Shown piece by piece: positions 7,195-15,086 of a stretch of 28,033 nucleotides of DNA. Each line of letters starts with the position of its first letter. Position 1 is the stretch's first letter. Position numbers and translations under genes: made by a program. Source of the stretch: Arachidicoccus sp050436765 (GTDB lineage Bacteria; Bacteroidota; Bacteroidia; Chitinophagales; Chitinophagaceae); the NCBI RefSeq assembly GCF_050436765.1, contig NZ_JBNQGD010000026.1, forward strand, positions 1 through 28,033, read 5' to 3'. Below the pieces are notes generated by a model. The model saw nothing but the letters and a program-made list of their open reading frames with translations, did not search any database and was not told the origin of the DNA.

Positions 7195-10113
7195 ATGAGC
7201 AAGCAATCCGAACAAGTACTGGAAGAACAATTGATATCCCAATTACAAAAATTGGGGTATCAATATATTACGGTGGCAAATGAAACAGCCTTGTTAGCCA
7301 ATTTAAAAACACAATTGGAGAAACACAATAAGATCTCACTTTCTACTGCCGAATTTGATAAAATATTGAATATACTCAATAAAGGTTCTTTATTTGAAAA
7401 AGCAAAAATTCTGCGGGAAAGACAACACATTATCAGGGATAATGGGGATAATCTTTATTTCGAATTTATACAGACAGAACATTGGTGCCAAAATGAATAT
7501 CAAGTGACGAATCAGGTAACGATGTCCGGCAAATATGAAAATCGATATGATGTCACATTACTTATTAACGGATTGCCGTTGGTGCAGATTGAACTTAAGC
7601 GCAGAGGCTTAGAACTGAAAGAAGCCTTTAACCAAACCAATCGTTATCAACGCCATTCTTATGGTTCCGGAAATGCTTTGTTTCAATACATTCAATTATT
7701 CGTCATCAGTAATGGCGTAAATACAAAATATTTTGCCAACAATCCCAAACAGAGTTTCAAACAAACGTTTTATTGGACGGATGCCGAAAATAAACGGCTT
7801 ACAAACATACTGAACGGCTTTACAGATACTTTTCTGGAGCCTTGTCACGTCAGTAAAATGATATGCAAATACATTGTTCTGAACGAGTCCTATAAAGTCC
7901 CGATGGCACTTCGTCCGTATCAGTTTTATGCTGTTGAAGCACTGATTGAACGCGTAAAGAACTCCACGAAAAACGGTTATATATGGCATACAACGGGTTC
8001 TGGAAAAACATTGACGAGTTTCAAAGCGAGCCAAATTTTAATGAATCTTCCGCAAGTACACAAAGTCATCTTTGTAGTGGACAGAAAAGATTTGGATTAT
8101 CAGACAACCAGAGAGTTCAACAGTTTCAGTGAAGGTAGTGTTGACGGTACAGATAATACGAATAATCTTGTAAAACAATTTATTGGAACATACACAGATA
8201 AAAAAGGAGAAGCCAAAAATACCAAATTGATTGTTACGACTATTCAGAAACTCAACACAGCAATCAGCAAGATGAAGTATGAAAAGAAAATGGCGGATTT
8301 GAAAGGTAAACGTATTGTTTTCATATTCGACGAATGCCATAGGAGCCAGTTTGGAGAAACGCACGCTCGAATTAAAGAGTATTTCAATAATGCGCAAATG
8401 TTTGGCTTTACAGGCACACCTATTTTCGCAGATAATGCCAATAAAAATGAATTGGGCAAGCGAACGACTAAAGACCTTTTTGAAGACTGCCTGCACAAGT
8501 ATGTTATTACAGATGCCATTAAAGATGAAAACGTATTGAAATTCTCTATAGAATACGTAGGGCGATATAGGCAAAAAGACAGTGCAACTGAAATTGATAT
8601 TGAAGTGGAAGATATCGATACGCAGGAATTGATGGAAGATAAGAAACGATTGGATAAAATTGTTGATTATATTATTGCCCATCACAATCGAAAAACACAT
8701 AACAAAGATTTTTCCGCCATGTTTTGTGTGGACAGTGTAAAAAGCCTTACGAAATACTATGATTTATTTAAGCAGAAAAAACAAGAAGGTAAACACAATC
8801 TGAATATCGCAACTATCTTCAGTTATGCTGCAAATGAAGATAATGCCGATGCAAACGGATTTTTACCTGAAGAATTGTCTATTGCAGAAGAGCCGAAGGT
8901 TTTATATGGTTTGGCGGCACATAGCCGTGAAAAACTGGATGAATATATTGAAGATTACAATCAGCTTTACGGTACAAAATATTCGACCAAAACCAGTCAA
9001 GATTTTTACAATTATTACAACGACATTTCCAAGAAACTTAAAGACCGCGAACGTCAACCGGAAAATGATAGTCACAGAATTGATATTTTATTAGTGGTCA
9101 ATATGTTTCTGACCGGTTTTGATGCGAAAAAAATAAATACTTTATATGTTGATAAAAATTTGAAATATCATGGACTGATTCAGGCATACAGTCGAACTAA
9201 TAGGGTTTTGAATGAAACAAAATCACAGGGCAACATCGTTGTTTTCCGCAATCTGAAAAATCGGACGGATGAAGCAATAACTCTTTTCAGTAATAAAGAT
9301 GCTATTGAAGTTATCATCATGCAACCGTATGAAAATTATGTCATTGCCTTTGATACAGCATTTGAAAAGTTGACGGAAATAGTTCCGACACCTGACAGTG
9401 TCAACGGGCTTGTAACAGAAGAAGATGAATTGGATTTTATAAAGGCTTTCCGCGATTTAATGAGAATTACGAATGTGCTGACCACATTTTCTAACTTTAA
9501 GTGGGGAGATTTGAAAATGAGCGAACAACTTTTTGAGGATTACAAAAGTAAATACCTTGATTTGTGGCAAAAGGTAAAAGATAACCATAGGAAAGAGAAG
9601 GTTTCCATTCTGGAAGATGTGGATTTTGAATTGGAACTGATTCATCGGGATGAAATAAATGTGGCATACATTATTCATCTTTTAATAAAATTAAAAACAA
9701 CAACGTCTCAAAGCAGAGCCGCCAAACAAACAGAAGAAGAAATATTTAATCTACTGAATACTGAAGCTGCTTTGCGTAGTAAGCGCGAATTAATCGAAAA
9801 ATTCATACAGGAAAATCTTCCTGTCATTTCGGATGCCGATAATATTACTCCTGCATTTGAAAAATTTTGGAATGCGGAGCAGCAGAAAGAATTTTCAAAA
9901 ATTGTGAAGGAAGAAAGCTTATCAGCCGAGCGCACGCAAAAACTTATTGAAGATTATCTCTTTGCAGAAAGAGAACCCTTACGTGATGAGGTTTTGGAAC
10001 TTATTGAAGGCGAAAAACCAAGTTTGCTGCAACGGAAAATTTTAGGCGATCGAATTTTAAAAAGAATAATGGATTATATAAATACGTTTATAAACGGAAT
10101 GAGCCTGAATTAG
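7195..10113 (+). CDS. hsdR: Type I restriction endonuclease subunit HsdR
   Basis: The 972-residue motor and nuclease subunit translocates DNA and cuts unmodified DNA away from the recognition site. The N-terminal nuclease domain has D119 in NRYDVTLL and E133-L-K135 in QIELKRRG. The SF2 helicase follows, with Walker A TTGSGKT from residue 266, motif II DECHR from D379, motif III FTGTP near 405 and motif VI QAYSRTNR from Q663. The C-terminal 250 residues are the helical region that binds the methyltransferase core. The start at ATG 7195 was chosen over a TTG at 7183. The gene is full length and separated from hsdM by the hsdS switch and the recombinase. It therefore probably depends on transcription passing through, or on a promoter near the recombinase. 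Confidence 0.96.
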   Translation: MSKQSEQVLEEQLISQLQKLGYQYITVANETALLANLKTQLEKHNKISLSTAEFDKILNILNKGSLFEKAKILRERQHIIRDNGDNLYFEFIQTEHWCQNEYQVTNQVTMSGKYENRYDVTLLINGLPLVQIELKRRGLELKEAFNQTNRYQRHSYGSGNALFQYIQLFVISNGVNTKYFANNPKQSFKQTFYWTDAENKRLTNILNGFTDTFLEPCHVSKMICKYIVLNESYKVPMALRPYQFYAVEALIERVKNSTKNGYIWHTTGSGKTLTSFKASQILMNLPQVHKVIFVVDRKDLDYQTTREFNSFSEGSVDGTDNTNNLVKQFIGTYTDKKGEAKNTKLIVTTIQKLNTAISKMKYEKKMADLKGKRIVFIFDECHRSQFGETHARIKEYFNNAQMFGFTGTPIFADNANKNELGKRTTKDLFEDCLHKYVITDAIKDENVLKFSIEYVGRYRQKDSATEIDIEVEDIDTQELMEDKKRLDKIVDYIIAHHNRKTHNKDFSAMFCVDSVKSLTKYYDLFKQKKQEGKHNLNIATIFSYAANEDNADANGFLPEELSIAEEPKVLYGLAAHSREKLDEYIEDYNQLYGTKYSTKTSQDFYNYYNDISKKLKDRERQPENDSHRIDILLVVNMFLTGFDAKKINTLYVDKNLKYHGLIQAYSRTNRVLNETKSQGNIVVFRNLKNRTDEAITLFSNKDAIEVIIMQPYENYVIAFDTAFEKLTEIVPTPDSVNGLVTEEDELDFIKAFRDLMRITNVLTTFSNFKWGDLKMSEQLFEDYKSKYLDLWQKVKDNHRKEKVSILEDVDFELELIHRDEINVAYIIHLLIKLKTTTSQSRAAKQTEEEIFNLLNTEAALRSKRELIEKFIQENLPVISDADNITPAFEKFWNAEQQKEFSKIVKEESLSAERTQKLIEDYLFAEREPLRDEVLELIEGEKPSLLQRKILGDRILKRIMDYINTFINGMSLN

Positions 10114-10141
10114 GTAGTAGGTAGTATTTCATAAAGTATCT

Positions 10142-10174
10142 AATTTGTAATTCGTTCATGAATTACAAATTTTT
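10142..10174 (+). terminator. Rho-independent-type terminator after hsdR
   Basis: AATTTGTAATTC (10142-10153) pairs perfectly with 10160-10171 around the loop GTTCAT, and the T-run that ends the stem continues to 10174. It lies 28 bases after the hsdR stop. The flanking gene on the other strand ends nearby, so it may serve both directions. Confidence 0.7.
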
Positions 10175-10186
10175 GTACCCACCCAT

Positions 10187-10723
10187 TTATGAAATTATTT
10201 TCCAATAGCCCTCTTTTCTGCCGCCTGCTCGTTCCAATATTTTTGCCTCTCTGAGCTTGCGTATATTGTTTTCAATCGCCGTTATGCTTATGCCGATATT
10301 TTGCGCCACTTCTCTTGCCGATATTTTGGGGTTGCTATTTATTAAGTGTAATATTTTGATTTGCGTCGCAGAAAGTTCTTTACCCAATTCTTTACCCAAC
10401 CCTTTACCCAACGCATGCTGTATATTTTCACCAGTTGCTTCGGCAGCCGGAAATATCATTCGAGTGAAATTCTCGGAGAAGCGAAAACACCTATGCCCGT
10501 AATAGGCTGTTATCCGCATAACACCCGTACCCAATTGCTCTACCATTTCTAAGTCTTTATAAACGCGCATCAACTCCTTGTTACGGGGAATGGAGTAACC
10601 GTCAAAAAATTCACTCCGGCTTAAACCTTCGGACAGAGAACCTGCCGAAGTAATTTCTATCCTGTCCGTAAATATTTCAAATTTAGGCGGCACTTCGCGC
10701 GTATAATCGTTATGTACAATCGC
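10187..10723 (-). pseudogene. RecG-like/HATPase-HTH transcriptional regulator, N-terminally truncated remnant
   Basis: The readable protein is the C-terminal part of the family annotated as RecG-like or AlbA_2-domain ATP-binding regulators. It contains the HATPase_c_4 segment (A-I-V-H-N-D-Y-T-R-E, then PPKFEIFTDRIEITSAG, and VEQLGTGVMRI). A short tandem L-G-K-G/E repeat follows, then a winged-helix domain of about 60 residues (KISAREVAQNIGISITAIE). Homology begins at GCG 10723, directly after an in-frame TAA at 10724-10726; a GTG at 10693 is the only plausible start and falls inside the domain. The N-terminal half, some 300 or more residues, is missing. The break coincides with the TTATGTAAA repeats, which suggests that insertion of a mobile element destroyed the gene. 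Confidence 0.8.
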
Positions 10724-10750
10724 TTATGTAAACTAAAATATTATGTAAAC
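10724..10750 (+). repeat. Paired TTATGTAAAC direct repeats at element edge
   Basis: TTATGTAAAC occurs at 10724-10733 and again at 10741-10750, one repeat every 17 bases. The first copy starts exactly where homology to the interrupted regulator ends. Together with the inverted pair at 10806-10828 this looks like a recombinase-binding region or element terminus. Confidence 0.65.
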
Positions 10751-10805
10751 GCTGCTCATCCTGCCGTTTACCACTGTTCTATTTCCGGCCCCTTAAACTC
10801 GATTC

Positions 10806-10828
10806 TTTACATAATTACTTTACATAAT
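10806..10828 (-). repeat. Paired inverted copies of the TTATGTAAA repeat
   Basis: TTTACATAAT occurs at 10806-10815 and 10819-10828, the reverse complement of the two copies upstream. Spacing is 13 bases. The pair lies 41 bases before the truncated recombinase gene. Confidence 0.65.
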
Positions 10829-10868
10829 AATTGCCAAATTTGGGGTATTTAACCTCAAATTAGTAATT

Positions 10869-11900
10869 ATGGAAGTAAAGCATCTGTCTGCACTGACTGC
10901 AGATTTCTTGGAAGTATTAAAAGCCTCCAAATACAGGCCGGCCTGTATTAAGAAGTGTGTCCATTCCTGGGAGCATCTTGACAGGTACATGATAAATTTA
11001 GGTATTACTATTTATAGTAGAGCAGTTGGGGAAGCCCATATTAAGGCTCGATTTGGCGATATACCTTATAACGATTATAAAAAATCAAGTAAAGATAGGA
11101 TCCGTTATATCGAGATTCTTTCGGATTACTTGGAAAAGGGATCCTTTTCTGTCAAACGACTCATGATGCCGCCTATCACATTTATAAGTGACCTAGGTAT
11201 TCCTTTTAATGAATTCATTGAATATGCCATAGCTGAAAAGCGTCCAGCATCAACGGTTCAGCGTTACAAAGAACGAATTAAAAACCTTTATCTCTTTCTG
11301 CAACAGACACAAAGAGTCGTATCAGATATCGATGCACCATCTATAATGCAATTTTTGTCTCACTTAAATAAAACAGTTAATGGTGAAGTAAATAAAAATA
11401 ATACGATCATGACCATTAGAGTATTCCTGCGATATCTGTGTGAAAGAAAGTTATTAGTGAACAATTACCCTAAATACTGGAATTCTATATTGCAATTAAG
11501 ACAGATAAGACAACCTAAAATACCATCTGTATATTCTTGTGAAGAAATAGAAAGATTGATAAAAATAATCGATCGGAGTAGCCCGCAAGGTAAGCGTGAT
11601 TATGCGATGATCTTACTTGCTGCGCGATATGGGTTACGCGTCTCTGATATTATTGGGCTGCGTTACTGTAATCTAGATTGGACAACCAACCGCATTATTC
11701 TTGTACAGCGAAAGACAGGGAAGAAAATAGATCTGCCACTCTCAGAAGAAATGGGAAATGCGATTATAGACTATTTAAAGTTTGGATGCCCTGTTATTGA
11801 TGCGCCTTATCTATTTATTAAGGCCAATGCTTTAAAAAACAAGTACAATTGTCAAAAAACAAAATATATAAATATTTCTGTGAAAGCCAATAGGTGTTAA
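10869..11900 (+). CDS. Tyrosine recombinase/integrase, C-terminally truncated, probably inactive
   Basis: The 343-residue product has an N-terminal helical region, a SAM-like core-binding domain (about 110-205, ASTVQRYKERIKNLYLFL) and the first half of the catalytic domain. R257 (ARYGLRVSD) and K282 (QRKTGKK) are present. Recognisable homology stops near LFIKANA (residue about 320), and the HxxR, second His and nucleophile Tyr are all absent. The last 20 or so residues are Lys/Asn-rich and look like read-through into unrelated DNA. The N-terminal layout resembles recombinases of multi-recombinase elements (RIT or Tn554 type), but the partner recombinases are not here. The gene and the TTATGTAAA repeats before it are likely the left end of such an element whose remainder was lost or replaced. 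Confidence 0.8.
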   Translation: MEVKHLSALTADFLEVLKASKYRPACIKKCVHSWEHLDRYMINLGITIYSRAVGEAHIKARFGDIPYNDYKKSSKDRIRYIEILSDYLEKGSFSVKRLMMPPITFISDLGIPFNEFIEYAIAEKRPASTVQRYKERIKNLYLFLQQTQRVVSDIDAPSIMQFLSHLNKTVNGEVNKNNTIMTIRVFLRYLCERKLLVNNYPKYWNSILQLRQIRQPKIPSVYSCEEIERLIKIIDRSSPQGKRDYAMILLAARYGLRVSDIIGLRYCNLDWTTNRIILVQRKTGKKIDLPLSEEMGNAIIDYLKFGCPVIDAPYLFIKANALKNKYNCQKTKYINISVKANRC

Positions 11901-11965
11901 GGTTTCAGCGAGTAACTAGAACTAACTTTTAACAACTGGAAGGGCTATTTTTCGAGCTCTTAATT

Positions 11966-12820
11966 ATGAGCATGGGCTTTCCAGAATTATTTGATTCATT
12001 TTTAGCAGGACAGGACATTTTCTATGCTCAGTTTAATGATATTGAATTTTACATTGAGGATACCGAGCAAGAGCATTTGTATTATAATGTTCTTAAAATA
12101 TTATTTCCTAATATTAAGTTCAATAAAATATTTCCATTAAACGGTAAAGGTAACGTCATTACAGAATCTCAATCTAACGTTGTCAACAAGAAAAAGGTGT
12201 TTGTAGTGGATTTGGACTTTGACCATATTTTAGGAACAAAGGTTAATCACCCGAATTTATTCTATCTCAAAAAATACTCAATAGAAAATTGCTTAATCTC
12301 TAAAAAAGCCATTTATGAACTAATAAGGCTTAAGGACTCTAAACTAAAAGACAGCGACATAGATCAACTTTTTGATTATAACGACTTACTTAGTAAAACG
12401 GCAGATTGTTTAAGCGAAATTGCTTCTTCTTTCATTCTAATTCAGCAACACTCATTGGGACTTTCTTACTATGGATTAAACACAAATCGAAACTTTGATT
12501 TTGCTGGAGCCTCTCCAGTCTATCGACTCAATTTTATTTCCGACTACCTATCATCCGTTGAAAATACATTAAAGACGAAAAAGAAAAGTTATACACTAAG
12601 AGCGCAAATACGAAAATTAAAAACATATTTCAACACAATAATTAATGCCTTATCAAATATACCTGGAAAATATATTCTTTTATTCATTAAAGACCGTTTA
12701 CAAGCTTTAAACTTAATCATACAAATGAATGTGGACTCTTTCACTTATGCATTATCAAAGGACTTTTCTGGAAATGAATTAAATTATTTAAAGACTTCGA
12801 TTACAAACTATATAACATGA
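11966..12820 (+). CDS. DUF4435 (TOPRIM-like) domain protein, stand-alone
   Basis: The 284-residue protein resembles DUF4435. Visible signatures are E31 in EFYIEDTEQEHLYY, the acidic D82-x-D84-x-D86 stretch (VFVVDLDFDH) and KKYSIENCLI with E107. DUF4435 folds like TOPRIM nucleases; the PARIS defence nuclease AriB carries it next to the ATPase AriA. No AAA ATPase partner is present here, so this is an orphan copy whose role is unknown, though defence is plausible. The C-terminal 100 residues are helical and Lys/Asn-rich. A second ATG two codons later is possible. The gene sits alone after the truncated recombinase, with a structured repeat beginning just after its stop. It is more AT-rich by eye than the genes at either end of the window. 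Confidence 0.75.
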   Translation: MSMGFPELFDSFLAGQDIFYAQFNDIEFYIEDTEQEHLYYNVLKILFPNIKFNKIFPLNGKGNVITESQSNVVNKKKVFVVDLDFDHILGTKVNHPNLFYLKKYSIENCLISKKAIYELIRLKDSKLKDSDIDQLFDYNDLLSKTADCLSEIASSFILIQQHSLGLSYYGLNTNRNFDFAGASPVYRLNFISDYLSSVENTLKTKKKSYTLRAQIRKLKTYFNTIINALSNIPGKYILLFIKDRLQALNLIIQMNVDSFTYALSKDFSGNELNYLKTSITNYIT

Positions 12821-12825
12821 TAAAT

Positions 12826-12944
12826 CTGCTGCTAATAACTGTGCTTTCATTTTTTGCCCGTTGGGCAAAACGAAAGCTCTGTTGAACGGAATCTTTGGTA
12901 GCCATCAGCTTTATGGAGTTTTTGAAAGTAGCTAAAAAGTAGTA
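12826..12944 (+). repeat. Structured intergenic repeat, copy 1
   Basis: A hairpin with outer stem GCTTTC (12843-12848)/GAAAGC (12872-12877) and inner stem TTTTGCCC (12852-12859)/GGGCAAAA (12863-12870) closes on loop GTT. It is followed by the conserved blocks CTGTTGAAC, CTTTGGTAGCCAT and TTTATGGAGTT. Copies 2 and 3 (14851 and 15721) show the same order. It starts a few bases after the DUF4435 stop codon. Confidence 0.8.
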
Positions 12945-13209
12945 GAAAAATATTATTTTTAAACATTCAAAAGAATTATAACGTAATAGAATTACCGAAA
13001 AAGTGCTTTTGAGATTTGAACTTATTTTAAAAACCAATATTATAGAAAAGAACAGTTGGATATTTTGTCCCCAATAGCGTCTTACGGCGACATCGGTCGA
13101 TAAAAAAGTATACCGCAAAGCCACATCATAACTTTCAAGGTGGGGCTTTTAAAATGGGCTTTACGGATACTTTTCTATGAGTTGTGCGTCACTTATAAAA
13201 ACCTCGCAA
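12945..13209. other. Intergenic stretch without a supported gene
   Basis: This is AT-rich sequence after structured repeat copy 1. The only structure seen is a weak hairpin, AAAGCC (13117-13122) with GGCTTT (13144-13149), before the lipoprotein gene. It might be a terminator or leader hairpin. A minus-strand frame overlapping 12801-13124 has no recognisable features and is not called. Confidence 0.4.
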
Positions 13210-13773
13210 ATGTTTAAAAAAATCATTTTATTTGTCTTGTACCTGACATTCTTGGTGTCTTGCTCAAAAAGTGACATATCGTCTAATAATACAGTGGTCG
13301 GAACCTGGATATTTACAAATCAAACTATCAATTCGTATGCTTATCCCGCAGTTTTGACAAATAGCCCTTTTCCTATCCAAAATTCTACATCATCAACAAC
13401 ATTGGACAGCATTAAAATAACTTTTGACAATAGTGGTAATTATACATTTCGGAATTTTCATTTGCCTATTGACAATGGAAAATATACTATTGTTCAAGAT
13501 AGTTTCATCATAATTAAGCCCGACACGGCAGCTTTCATAAAGTTCAATTATTCATTGCCTTCATTTACGACAGGTACTGGCAACCAGCCCCCGTCAGGCT
13601 ATTCACCATACACTAATTTTCACTTTTCTACGGACACGATATTGTTCAAAAAATCGACCAATAATAATATCACTTTTTCGGGAACCTGGTTGACAAAAGC
13701 AACTAGCCCAATACTACCAAGCAATGACACATTAATACTAAACCAATCCTTAAACTATTTTAGGCGACAATAA
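13210..13773 (+). CDS. Small secreted lipoprotein, lipocalin-like beta-rich protein (unrecognised family)
   Basis: The 187-residue protein has a clear lipoprotein signal, MFKKIILFVLYLTFLVSCSK, with the lipid-attachment cysteine at C18. The ATG at 13210 is preferred over 13177 because the signal peptide starts there. The mature part is rich in Ser, Thr and Asn. It begins VVGTWIFTN, a start common in Bacteroidota lipocalin-like lipoproteins, and contains repeated beta-strand patterns (SIKITFDNSGNYTF, NNITFSGTWL). I see no catalytic motif. It may itself be broken: coding-like sequence continues past the stop in other frames (13769-13981). It would sit in a membrane, facing the periplasm or the outside. 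Confidence 0.6.
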   Translation: MFKKIILFVLYLTFLVSCSKSDISSNNTVVGTWIFTNQTINSYAYPAVLTNSPFPIQNSTSSTTLDSIKITFDNSGNYTFRNFHLPIDNGKYTIVQDSFIIIKPDTAAFIKFNYSLPSFTTGTGNQPPSGYSPYTNFHFSTDTILFKKSTNNNITFSGTWLTKATSPILPSNDTLILNQSLNYFRRQ

Positions 13774-13981
13774 GCGGCATAAAGAATTTACGAATGGAAA
13801 TGAGTATATAAACGACACCACAATAAATTTCAATCAACAAAAAAGGATTAATAATAAATTATTGTGATGGCAATGACTTTCATAGAGAAAATATTCATTA
13901 ATTGATAATTATCCAACAAGAATAAGTTTGACAATTAGTGAAAAAAGCAATAAAGTAAATTATGAACGAATTGAAGATTAG
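13769..13981 (+). pseudogene. Frameshifted coding remnant after the lipoprotein gene
   Basis: Protein-like sequence continues through at least two frame changes: a stretch reading HKEFTNGNEYINDTTINF from about 13778, then YCDGNDFHRENIH from 13860, then DNYPTRISLTISEK from 13904, ending at TAG 13979-13981. None of the pieces has a usable start. It is either the lost C-terminal part of the lipoprotein or the remains of a separate small gene. The family is not recognised. Confidence 0.5.
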
Positions 13982-14138
13982 AAGCCCTACAGACAACAAT
14001 CGGTTTGGCTGACCGTCAAAGACTCAATTTCGGTAATTCTATTTAACTTTACTACAAAATTCAACTGACGGTTCGCCATTGCCGCACCATCGCAAAGCCA
14101 CCGCCGTTACCTGCAATGGTAGAAATCCCGACACGACA
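13982..14138. other. Intergenic spacer with a GC-rich inverted-repeat block
   Basis: Inside AT-rich sequence, 14066-14110 is visibly richer in G and C. CCATTGC (14076-14082) and GCAATGG (14113-14119) are inverted repeats flanking GCCACCGCCG (14097-14106). The block ends just before the DUF2071 start. It differs from the structured repeat found after other genes here and may be another kind of module boundary. Confidence 0.45.
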
Positions 14139-14846
14139 ATGAAAATTCCAACAATACACGGATATATCGACAGAAGAGTTTTAATCAACTTCACGGCTGA
14201 CCCAAAAGCAGTAGAGAAAATTATTCCATTTCCTTTTAGGCCAAAAATATATAAAGGCAAAGCTATTGTTGGAATTTGCCTTATCAGGCTTAAAAATATA
14301 AAACCAAAAGGCTTTCCTGACTTTATTGGCGTAAATTCAGAAAATGGTGCACACCGAATTGCGGTGGATTGGGATGAAAACGGTGTGACAAAATCAGGCG
14401 TTTACATTCCTCGCAGAGATACTTCGTTAAAACTAAACACTCTTGTTGGTGGACGGATATTTCCTGGTAAACATTCCTACGCAAAATTCAACGTAGAAGA
14501 AAAAAATGGGAATTATCATATTGACTTTAAAAGTTCAGACGACACTGAAATATTAATTGATGCAAATGAAACGGAGTTATTTAATGACAAATCGATTTTT
14601 GGAACATTAGAAAATGCTTCTGGCTTTTTTGAAAATGGCGACCTCGGTTACTCTCCAAACAAAGACAAATTTGACGGACTAAGATTGAAAGCGTATAACT
14701 GGAAAGTAACACCGCTTGAGGTTTCAAAAGTCAGATCTAGTTTTTTTGAAAATGAGGAAATTTTTCCAAAAGGTTCGGTAATTTTTGACAATGCTTTATT
14801 AATGACCAATATTGAACACGAATGGAAAAGCGAAGCGGGCAAATAA
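14139..14846 (+). CDS. DUF2071 (YqjF-like, acetoacetate decarboxylase-fold) protein
   Basis: The 235-residue protein matches the DUF2071/YqjF family in order and spacing. RRVLINFTADPKAVEKIIPF is the N-terminal strand-helix. AIVGICLIRLKNIKPKGFP is followed by SENGAHRIAVDW, then SGVYIPRRDTS and GGRIFPGKHSYAKF. The C-terminal half is the second lobe of the barrel. The fold is related to acetoacetate decarboxylase, but no catalytic role is established for the family. The ATG at 14139 was chosen; an upstream TTG at 14079 would add residues read from the GC-rich spacer. The gene stands alone and is followed at once by structured repeat copy 2, so it behaves like an independent cassette rather than an operon member. 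Confidence 0.85.
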   Translation: MKIPTIHGYIDRRVLINFTADPKAVEKIIPFPFRPKIYKGKAIVGICLIRLKNIKPKGFPDFIGVNSENGAHRIAVDWDENGVTKSGVYIPRRDTSLKLNTLVGGRIFPGKHSYAKFNVEEKNGNYHIDFKSSDDTEILIDANETELFNDKSIFGTLENASGFFENGDLGYSPNKDKFDGLRLKAYNWKVTPLEVSKVRSSFFENEEIFPKGSVIFDNALLMTNIEHEWKSEAGK

Positions 14847-14850
14847 CCAC

Positions 14851-14962
14851 TTGCGGCTAATAATTGAGTTTTCATTTTGCTCAGAGAGAGATGAAAACCC
14901 TGTTGAACTAGGCTTTGGTAACCATTTCTGTATGGAGTTTTTGAGAGTAACTAAAAGCAGTA
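14851..14962 (+). repeat. Structured intergenic repeat, copy 2
   Basis: The outer stem is GTTTTCAT (14868-14875)/ATGAAAAC (14891-14898). The inner stem is degenerate. CCTGTTGAAC, CTTTGGTAACCAT and TATGGAGTTTTTGAGAGTA follow in the same order as in copy 1. It starts five bases after the DUF2071 stop. Confidence 0.8.
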
Positions 14963-15086
14963 TACATTGCTTATTATTTGGGTTTAGCACCCGAGACACT
15001 TAGCCGACTTTAAAAGTATTGCGTATAATCAATATTTGCTGCTCATTGACGTGCTAATTTTACCAACTAATTTAGAACAAAACAAA

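Noticed and set aside
8038..8700. 220-codon minus-strand frame inside hsdR
   Set aside because: It is antisense to the conserved helicase domain and has no signature of its own.
10381..10411. Short tandem repeat (ACCCAA units)
   Set aside because: It encodes the L-G-K-G/E linker common in this regulator family, so it needs no separate explanation.
12801..13124. Minus-strand open frame of 107 codons overlapping the DUF4435 end and the first structured repeat
   Set aside because: No recognisable domain, it runs through the hairpin repeat, and its composition is that of non-coding DNA.
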